A stretch of 8,331 nucleotides of DNA from positions 1-8,331 of the forward strand of contig CAMDCC010000120.1 in assembly GCA_945889545.1 (NCBI GenBank). Direction: 5' to 3'. Under the pieces are notes generated by a model, which was not told the DNA's origin, ran no database searches, and saw only the letters and a list, made by a program, of their open reading frames with translations. Position numbers and translations under genes: made by a program. Below, piece after piece: positions 1-5,029 of the stretch (the stretch's first letter is position 1; each line of letters opens with the position of its first letter). The stretch comes from Bifidobacterium breve. Its GTDB lineage: Bacteria > Actinomycetota > Acidimicrobiia > IMCC26256 > PALSA-555.

Positions 1-2
1 AC

Positions 3-65
3 AGTCTCCCGCACCCAGAGGGCATTTTCGCGGACGCGCGCCGACGATCAGCGATCCACTACTGA
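3..65 (+). CDS. Possible 3' end of an upstream gene (partial, uncertain)
   Basis: The window starts inside what may be the tail of another gene. One frame is open from the left edge to a TGA at 63-65, three bases before the GTG of the next gene, with mostly G or C at third positions. It encodes a short peptide beginning SLPHPEGIFADA. From memory, PHP(E/D)GI resembles the metal-site segment near the C-terminus of amidohydrolase-2 family proteins, but those usually continue for tens of residues, so this would be a shortened or frameshifted end. A second frame is also open through this stretch and has similar third-position composition, so the frame is not settled. Treat this as a hint only. Confidence 0.25.
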   Translation, partial: SLPHPEGIFADARRRSAIHY

Positions 66-68
66 AAG

Positions 69-518
69 GTGCGGGCTAGTGCGCCGATCGTGGACGGTCT
101 GTTCACGTGGCCGGCCGACGAGCCGCGTCTCCTCGGTGGCCGTTGCAACGAGTGCGGCACGATCACGTTTCCCCAGCAGAGTGGGTGCCCCAAGTGCGGT
201 GCCCAGTCACTCGACGAGCACATGCTCGCAACGCGAGGTCGCTTGTGGGCGTGGACGACCCAGGAGTTCCCACCTCCCGCGCCGCCGTTCGCCGGGGTGA
301 GCGGCCGTGACTTCGAGCCGTTCGGTGTGGGATACGTGGAGCTGCCAGGAGAGCTGCGAGTCGAGACGCGCCTCACCGAGCACCGCGCCGATCACTTGCG
401 CATCGGCATGGAGATGGAGCTGGTGATCGTTCCGTTCGGTACCGACGATGACGGCATCGAGCGCGTCACCTTTGCGTTCCGCCCGGTCGATGAGGCAGGA
501 GTGGTCGATGGCGACTGA
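69..518 (+). CDS. Zn-ribbon / OB-fold protein (DUF35 family), partner of the thiolase-like protein
   Basis: This is a 149-residue protein of the DUF35 type. It has an N-terminal rubredoxin-like zinc ribbon with C26-x2-C29 and C40-x2-C43, then an OB-fold-like half starting near residue 54 (GRLWAWTTQEF) and running through PFGVGYVEL and a GMEMELVIVPF strand. Family members usually sit beside SCP2-type thiolases and form a complex with them. The best-studied case is ChsH2, whose DUF35 domain joins Ltp2 to make a retro-aldolase in steroid side-chain degradation. Here the DUF35 protein stands alone, not fused to a MaoC domain, and overlaps the thiolase-like gene by 11 nt, which supports a 1:1 partnership. 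The GTG at 69 is the first start after an in-frame TGA at 63-65. Its ribosome site is poor (AAAGG abuts the start), so GTG at 90 is an alternative that keeps both domains. Confidence 0.85.
   Translation: MRASAPIVDGLFTWPADEPRLLGGRCNECGTITFPQQSGCPKCGAQSLDEHMLATRGRLWAWTTQEFPPPAPPFAGVSGRDFEPFGVGYVELPGELRVETRLTEHRADHLRIGMEMELVIVPFGTDDDGIERVTFAFRPVDEAGVVDGD
497..501 (+). promoter_or_regulatory. Ribosome binding site AGGAG deciding the start of the thiolase-like gene
   Basis: AGGAG lies 6 nt before ATG 508, inside the end of the DUF35 gene. It selects ATG 508 over the in-frame ATG at 448, which would add 20 residues with no counterpart in the family. The protein from 508 begins with MATDVAIVGVG, a normal thiolase-fold N-terminus. 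Confidence 0.7.
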
Positions 519-1656
519 CGTCGCGATCGTCGGCGTCGGCCTGCACCCCTTCGGCCGCTTCCCTGGCGTGTCGGCACTCGAGATGGGAGCCAGCGCCGTG
601 CGTACTGCGCTCGCCGATGCCGGCATGACCTGGAGTGATGTGCAGGTGGCCTTCGGCGGAAGCTACGAAGTCGACAACCCCGATGCCGTCGTGAGCCTGC
701 TCGGATTGACGGGCATACCATTCACCGACGTGTACAACGGGTGCGCGACCGCAGCGAGCGCGCTCGACATGGCCGCGAACATGATCCGCCTCGGCGCGCA
801 CGACGTAGCGCTAGCGGTTGGTATGGACAAGCACCCGGCGGGCGCGTTCTCCGCCGACCCCGTGGACTACGGATGCCCGTCCTGGTACGGGATGCTCGGG
901 CACTTCATCACTACGAAGTTCTTCGGGATGAAGATCAACCGCTACATGTCCGAACACGGGATCTCTCACGAGACGCTCGCGCGAGTAGCAGCAAAGAACT
1001 ACCGGAACGGATCGATCAACCCGAACGCGTTCCGACGCAAGCCGCTGAGCGAGGAGGAGATCCTCGGCTCGCCGATGCTCAACTATCCGTTGACGCAATA
1101 CATGTTCTGCAGCCCCGACGAGGGAGCTGCCGCGGTGTTGCTCTGCCGCGCGGAGATCGCGTCGAAGTACTCCTCGAACCCCGTCTACTTGCGCGCGACG
1201 GCGGTGCGCACGCGCCGCTTCGGCGCCTTCGAGGTGCACAGCCCGTGGTTGCCGCTCGAATCGGCCGACGGGCCCACGGTGCACGCGAGTCGCGCCGCGT
1301 ACGAGATGGCCGGCCTCGGTCCCGAAGACGTCGACGTCGTGCAGCTCCAAGATACGGACGCGGGCGCCGAGGTGATCCACATGGCCGAGAACGGCTTCTG
1401 CGCCGATGGTGAGCAGGAGGCGCTGATCGCCAGCGGCGCGACCGAGATCACCGGTGTGCTGCCGGTGAACACCGACGGCGGTCTCATCGCCAACGGTGAG
1501 CCGATCGGTGCATCCGGGCTCCGCCAGGTCCACGAACTCGTGCACCAGCTGCGGGGGACCGCCGGCGACCGCCAGGTTCCGGGCGATCCAAAGGTCGGGT
1601 ACGCCCAGCTCTACGGCGCGCCTGGCACCTCGGGCGTCAGCATCGTCAGCACCTAA
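508..1656 (+). CDS. Lipid-transfer-protein (SCP2) thiolase-fold enzyme, probable acyl-CoA retro-aldolase
   Basis: This 382-residue protein has the full thiolase fold, from MATDVAIVGVG to the glycine-rich C-terminal loop. C79 (in NGCATAASAL) sits where thiolases keep the acyl-enzyme cysteine. Two other catalytic positions differ. The usual GHPxGxSG motif reads GEPIGASG at 330-337, with E331 for His, and the C-terminal Cys of the CxG motif appears replaced by Tyr (Y369, with Y365 nearby, in YAQLYGAPG). Loss of these residues argues against ordinary thiolysis. It fits the Ltp/DUF35 group, in which the enzyme cleaves a 3-hydroxyacyl-CoA by a retro-aldol reaction. The overlap with the DUF35 gene supports the complex, and the MaoC hydratase downstream could supply a 3-hydroxyacyl-CoA. 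The substrate is unknown; a sterol or isoprenoid side chain is plausible. Family call is firm; aldolase activity is inferred. Confidence 0.87.
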   Translation: MATDVAIVGVGLHPFGRFPGVSALEMGASAVRTALADAGMTWSDVQVAFGGSYEVDNPDAVVSLLGLTGIPFTDVYNGCATAASALDMAANMIRLGAHDVALAVGMDKHPAGAFSADPVDYGCPSWYGMLGHFITTKFFGMKINRYMSEHGISHETLARVAAKNYRNGSINPNAFRRKPLSEEEILGSPMLNYPLTQYMFCSPDEGAAAVLLCRAEIASKYSSNPVYLRATAVRTRRFGAFEVHSPWLPLESADGPTVHASRAAYEMAGLGPEDVDVVQLQDTDAGAEVIHMAENGFCADGEQEALIASGATEITGVLPVNTDGGLIANGEPIGASGLRQVHELVHQLRGTAGDRQVPGDPKVGYAQLYGAPGTSGVSIVST

Positions 1657-1683
1657 GGCCGTCGGCGAGCGGGAGACGACACC

Positions 1684-2160
1684 ATGACGACGCTTCCACA
1701 CCACGGTCGTTGGCTCGAGGAGCTCGAGGTCGGGCTCGTCGTCCCGCACGCGCTGAGCCGCACGGTCACCGAGACCGACAATGTGCTCTTCACCACGATG
1801 ACGATGAACCCGGCGCGATTGCACCTCGACGCCGAGTACGCCGCGAACGAGACCGAGTTCGGCCAGCCGCTCGTCAACAGCATGTTCACGCTTGCGCTGC
1901 TCGTCGGGATCAGCGTTCTCGAGACCACCCACGGCACGACGATCGCCAACCTCGGGTTCCAGCAGGTCGAGTTCCCGGTGCCGGTGTTCGTCGGCGACAC
2001 GATCCATGCCGAGAGCGAGGTGGTGGCGGCGCGCGAGTCCAAGTCGCGACCGGACACGGGCATCGTCACGTTCGAGCACCGGGCGTTCAACCAACGCGAC
2101 GAGATCGTGTGCCGCGCTCGCCGCGACGCGCTCATGCGGCGACGGCCGCCGGACCAGTAG
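1684..2160 (+). CDS. MaoC-like (hot-dog fold) acyl-CoA hydratase, mesaconyl/methylglutaconyl-CoA type
   Basis: This 158-residue hot-dog-fold protein probably adds water to an enoyl-CoA. The hydratase segment is TETDNVLF followed by TMNPARLHLDAEYA (N42, P43, H47, D49). The classic (R)-hydratase motif is S-G-D-x-N-P-x-H. Here the Asp position is T40 and two extra residues separate N-P from H47, so this belongs to a divergent branch. From memory, the TETDNVLF start, the PVFVGDT strand (100-106) and the SKSRPDTGIVTFEHRAFNQ segment match the branch containing Mycobacterium tuberculosis Rv2499c and mesaconyl-CoA hydratases. In M. tuberculosis that gene also neighbours a CitE-like lyase (Rv2498c), as here. 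A GGGAG ribosome site at 1671-1675 lies 8 nt before the ATG, 27 nt after the thiolase-like stop. The likely product goes to the next enzyme; the exact substrate is inferred. Confidence 0.85.
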   Translation: MTTLPHHGRWLEELEVGLVVPHALSRTVTETDNVLFTTMTMNPARLHLDAEYAANETEFGQPLVNSMFTLALLVGISVLETTHGTTIANLGFQQVEFPVPVFVGDTIHAESEVVAARESKSRPDTGIVTFEHRAFNQRDEIVCRARRDALMRRRPPDQ

Positions 2161-2175
2161 CGACGTGGTCGAACA

Positions 2176-3027
2176 ATGAGCGCGCGCGCAATGAGGATGC
2201 GCAGCATGCTCTTTGCGCCTGCGAGCAATCCCGATGTGCTCGCGAAGCTGCCCCGGAGTGGCCCCGACGCGGTGGTCATCGATCTCGAGGATGCGGTGCC
2301 CGCCGACGGCAAGGTGGCCGCGCGCCAACACGCACGCGAGGTGGGGGAGGCGCTCGCTACTGAGCTTCCGACGTTGGCGGTGTGCGTGAGGGTCAACGCC
2401 GTGTCGTCGGACTGGTTCGCCGACGATGTTCGAGATGCGCTTGGTCCATGGCTCGCTGGCGTGGTCGTCCCCAAGCTCGATACCCGGGCCGACGTTGAGA
2501 CCGTCGCGCTTGCGCTCGAGCGCGCCGGTGTAGGGGACGTCGCGGTTATCGCTGGCATCGAGACCGTCGCGGGCGTGGCGCGTGTCGACGAAGTGCTGCA
2601 ACCGCCGGTTCGCATGGCGTACTTCGGGGCGGAGGACTTCATCGCCGACATCGGGGGAGTGCGGACTGAGGACGGTACCGAAGTCCTCTACGCACGCTCG
2701 CGCGTCGCGGTCGCCGCGAGGCTGGCGGGCGTGTTAGCCATCGACCAGATTGTTCCTGGCTTCTCCGATGACGACCGGTTCCTCGCTGATGCCCGTGCCG
2801 GGCGCGCCATTGGCTACCGCGGAAAGATGTGCATCCACCCCGCGCAAGTGCCACTCGCGAACCAGGTGTTCTCACCGTCCGAAGAGGAACAGGACTGGGC
2901 ACGCCGCTTGTTGGCGGCGTACAAGCAGGCCGAACTCGAAGGTGAAGGAGCGATTGTGTTCGAAGGCCAGATGGTTGATGAGCCCATGGCGCGACGAGCT
3001 CGCGCCCTTCTCGGGACCGGCGGTTGA
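2176..3027 (+). CDS. CitE-like beta-hydroxyacyl-CoA lyase (HpcH/HpaI aldolase family)
   Basis: This 283-residue TIM-barrel lyase belongs to the CitE-like family that cleaves malyl-, citramalyl- or 3-hydroxy-3-methylglutaryl-CoA into acetyl-CoA and a keto product. Visible landmarks are RSMLFAPAS (9-17), DLEDAV (36-41), R72 in CVRVN, VVVPKLD (96-102), the Mg ligand E129 in GIETVAG, the acidic FGAEDF (150-155) and GYRGKMCIHPAQV (213-225). There are no citrate lyase alpha or gamma subunits or ACP nearby, so it is a stand-alone CoA lyase, not citrate lyase. Pairing with the MaoC gene 15 nt upstream suggests hydration followed by cleavage. The start is uncertain: ATG 2176 has no good ribosome site, and ATGs at 2191, 2197 and 2206 are in frame. 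Family homologues usually begin just before RSMLF, so the true protein may be 5-10 residues shorter. It contains a TTA leucine codon at 2734-2736, rare in such GC-rich DNA. Confidence 0.88.
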   Translation: MSARAMRMRSMLFAPASNPDVLAKLPRSGPDAVVIDLEDAVPADGKVAARQHAREVGEALATELPTLAVCVRVNAVSSDWFADDVRDALGPWLAGVVVPKLDTRADVETVALALERAGVGDVAVIAGIETVAGVARVDEVLQPPVRMAYFGAEDFIADIGGVRTEDGTEVLYARSRVAVAARLAGVLAIDQIVPGFSDDDRFLADARAGRAIGYRGKMCIHPAQVPLANQVFSPSEEEQDWARRLLAAYKQAELEGEGAIVFEGQMVDEPMARRARALLGTGG

Positions 3028-4073
3028 CCGCGGTGCCGCTCCGCATCGTCCAGTGGGCCACCGGCAACATCGGGATCCGCGCGTTGCGCGAGGTGATCCG
3101 GCACCCCGACCTCGACCTCGTGGGGGTATTGGTCTACGACCCCGAAAAGGAGGGTGTCGACGCGGGCGTCCTCTGCGGCGAGCCGCCGGTCGGTGTTGCC
3201 GCCACAACGGACCGCGCGGCCATCTACGCGTTGGGTGCTGACTGCGTGGTGTACATGGCTCGCGCTCTGGACGTCGATGAGGTGGTCACGCTGCTGGAGT
3301 CGGGAACCAACGTCGTGACCACTCGGGGCGAGTTCTTCGCCGGTGGGAGCGAGCTGTCCGACGAAGATCGCGCACGGATCGTTGCCGCCTGCGCCCAGGG
3401 CGGCTCGTCGATCTACGCGACCGGGAGCAGCCCCGGCTTCATCACCGATGCGCTCCCGTTTGCGCTGCTCTCCATGCAGCGCCATGTCGAGCTCATCGAG
3501 ATCGACGAGTTCGCGAACCTGTCCAAGCGTGACTCGCCCAACCTGCTGTTCGAGCAGATGGGGTTCGGCCGGCCACCCGAGTCCTACAACCCGGAGCGGG
3601 CGTCGTACCTGCTCGGCAGCTTCGGGCCCGCGCTCGGTGTGCTCGCGGAGGCCGCAGGGCGACCGGTCGATGAGTGGACGGCGGTCGGCGAGGTGGCCTT
3701 GGCCCGTGAGCACACGTCGATCGCTGCGGGTGACCTCGAGGCCGGGACGGTCGCCGCGCAGCGCAACCGCATGGTGGGGCTCAGCGACGGCGCCGCGGTC
3801 GTGCAGTTCACCGTGAACTGGTACTGCACCACCGATGTGGAACCCGCGTGGGACCTGCGTGCGACCGGCTGGCGGGTGCAGGTGCATGGCGACGCGCCGT
3901 TCGACATCGACATGGCCTTCCCGGTTCCCCTTGAAGACTTCGCGACGTTCATGCCGGCGTACACCGCGATCCGGCCGGTAAACGCGATCCCGTACATCTG
4001 TGCCGCGTCTCCGGGGATCGTCGCAACGATGGATCTCCCTCCGATCACGCCTGCCGGTCCGAGAGCGTCATGA
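3024..4073 (+). CDS. DapB-like NAD(P)-dependent dehydrogenase (dihydrodipicolinate reductase-like N-terminal domain)
   Basis: This 349-residue protein starts with a Rossmann domain, LRIVQWATGNIG (glycine motif G14-N-I-G17), followed by the L-V-G-V-L-V-Y-D-P strand end (32-40). A YATGSSPGFITD segment at 131-142 matches the G-T-G-x-x-P-G-F turn of this family. Homologues of about 350 residues are annotated as dihydrodipicolinate reductase or 2,4-diaminopentanoate dehydrogenase-like. They are much longer than true DapB (about 245-270), so a role in lysine synthesis is unlikely. Such genes are frequent in actinobacterial lipid and sterol clusters, mostly without known substrates. The TTG start overlaps the CitE-like stop in TTGA, with GGGA 7 nt upstream; GTG 3033 is a possible alternative. 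Operon position suggests it oxidises or reduces an intermediate or product of the cleavage enzymes, but the reaction is not known. Confidence 0.8.
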   Translation: MTAVPLRIVQWATGNIGIRALREVIRHPDLDLVGVLVYDPEKEGVDAGVLCGEPPVGVAATTDRAAIYALGADCVVYMARALDVDEVVTLLESGTNVVTTRGEFFAGGSELSDEDRARIVAACAQGGSSIYATGSSPGFITDALPFALLSMQRHVELIEIDEFANLSKRDSPNLLFEQMGFGRPPESYNPERASYLLGSFGPALGVLAEAAGRPVDEWTAVGEVALAREHTSIAAGDLEAGTVAAQRNRMVGLSDGAAVVQFTVNWYCTTDVEPAWDLRATGWRVQVHGDAPFDIDMAFPVPLEDFATFMPAYTAIRPVNAIPYICAASPGIVATMDLPPITPAGPRAS

Positions 4074-4097
4074 CGCGCACATCGTGACCCGAGCATC

Positions 4098-4919
4098 ATG
4101 AGTAGCCCACGGATCGGAGTCGTCACCGGCGCTGGCCGAGGGATGGGACTGGCCTGCGCCCAGCGCATGGCACCCACCGTCGACACGATCGTGCTCGTCG
4201 ATCGGGACGAATCGAACCTGGGCGCAGTCGGCAGCGAGCTCGAACAGCACGCCAAGGTCATCCCGATGGCGGCCGACGTCTCGGATCCGGTGGCGATGGC
4301 AGCACTCGCGGCGCACGTGGCGACCGGCTCGCTCCGTGCGGTCGCGCACGCCGCCGGTGTCTCACCGACGATGGCGAGCTGGCGCGACGTCGTTCGCGTC
4401 GATCTCGTCGGGACCGCGTGCATCATCGATGCCCTGTCGCCGCTCGTCACCACGGGCACCGCGGCCGTGTGCTTCTCATCCATGTCGGCCCTGCTCCTGG
4501 GTCTGGGTGGCGTTGACCCAGCCGTCGAAGCCGCGCTCGACGATCCACTGAGCCCGACGTTCCTCGACGATCTCCGCGAGGCGGCCGGGCCGTCGATCGA
4601 GGATTCGGGTCTGGCCTACGCCTGGGCGAAGCGCGGCGTGCAACGCCTCGTGCGCCGAGTCGCGATCGAGTGGGGCCCGCGGGGTGGGCGAATCTGCTCG
4701 ATCTCACCCGGGATCATCGACACACCGCAAGGTCGTCAGGAATCCGCCGCGCAGCCGGCCATGGCCATGATGCTGGAGCGCACACCGCTGGGTCGCGAAG
4801 GAACCGCGGACGAGCTTGCCGCCGTCGTGGCGTTCCTGCTCTCGGACGAGGCGTCGTTCCTCACCGGCACCGACGTGCTGGTCGACGGCGGCGTCTGCGC
4901 CGCCCTCCAACAGCCGTAG
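4098..4919 (+). CDS. SDR family oxidoreductase, 3-alpha-hydroxysteroid dehydrogenase-like
   Basis: This 273-residue short-chain dehydrogenase has a Rossmann nucleotide loop at T10-G-A-G-R-G-M-G17, an acidic D35 after strand 2 (VLVDRD) favouring NAD(H), the A85-A-G87 turn and catalytic Y174-x3-K178 (YAWAK). The Ser is in SSMS (127-130), leaving about 44 residues before Tyr instead of the usual 13 or so. An insertion of this kind is known in 3-alpha-hydroxysteroid dehydrogenase/carbonyl reductase (HsdA-type) enzymes, and the insert here (LDDPLSPTFLDDLREAAG) resembles theirs in character. The Asn of the SDR tetrad, usually in VNLxG, reads D102 in VDLVGT. The C-terminus DVLVDGG is typical. It follows the DapB-like gene by 24 nt, has no strong ribosome site, and is the last operon gene. 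A role in oxidising a hydroxyl on a ring or acyl chain is plausible; the substrate is not shown. Confidence 0.87.
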   Translation: MSSPRIGVVTGAGRGMGLACAQRMAPTVDTIVLVDRDESNLGAVGSELEQHAKVIPMAADVSDPVAMAALAAHVATGSLRAVAHAAGVSPTMASWRDVVRVDLVGTACIIDALSPLVTTGTAAVCFSSMSALLLGLGGVDPAVEAALDDPLSPTFLDDLREAAGPSIEDSGLAYAWAKRGVQRLVRRVAIEWGPRGGRICSISPGIIDTPQGRQESAAQPAMAMMLERTPLGREGTADELAAVVAFLLSDEASFLTGTDVLVDGGVCAALQQP

Positions 4920-5016
4920 GAGATCGGGAGATGCAATAGAGAGGGTGCCCGCACTTTGGTCTTCCTGAGAGCCCGTCTAGATCCGATAGCGCGCGCTGCA
5001 TGTGGGGAGCGGCCAC

Positions 5017-5022
5017 TAGCCT
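5017..5022 (+). promoter_or_regulatory. Candidate -10 box of a leaderless RNase J promoter
   Basis: TAGCCT fits the TANNNT core of actinobacterial -10 boxes and ends exactly 7 nt before GTG 5030, so transcription could begin on the start codon. No TTGACA-like -35 is visible 16-18 nt upstream. A second candidate lies further up: TTGGTC (4956-4961), 16 nt, TAGATC (4978-4983), which would give a leader of roughly 40 nt without a clear ribosome site. The 110-nt gap 4920-5029 otherwise holds no gene and no strong terminator. Confidence 0.4.
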
Positions 5023-5029
5023 CGCTGCA

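Noticed and set aside
811..2601. Long minus-strand open frame (596 codons) and another at 1653-2651
   Set aside because: They lie antisense to convincing genes, their translations are rich in Arg/His or Ser/Thr/Ala with no recognisable motif, and their length is explained by GC-rich codon bias on the opposite strand.
2176..3027. Citrate lyase beta subunit
   Set aside because: No alpha, gamma or CitC/CitX genes are near, and the MaoC neighbour fits a stand-alone CoA-ester lyase.
2814..3887. Minus-strand open frame of 357 codons and similar antisense frames at 3584-4483 and 7165-8277
   Set aside because: Same shadow pattern opposite the CitE/DapB-like and SDR genes; low-complexity composition and no ribosome site or family motif.
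3024..4073. True dapB of lysine biosynthesis near rnj, as dapA-rnj synteny might suggest
   Set aside because: The protein is about 80-100 residues too long for DapB and is coupled to a CoA lyase, so it is only DapB-like.
4945..4957. GTGC/GCAC inverted repeat followed by TTT after the operon
   Set aside because: A 4-bp stem with a 2-nt gap and only three Ts is too weak to call a terminator.
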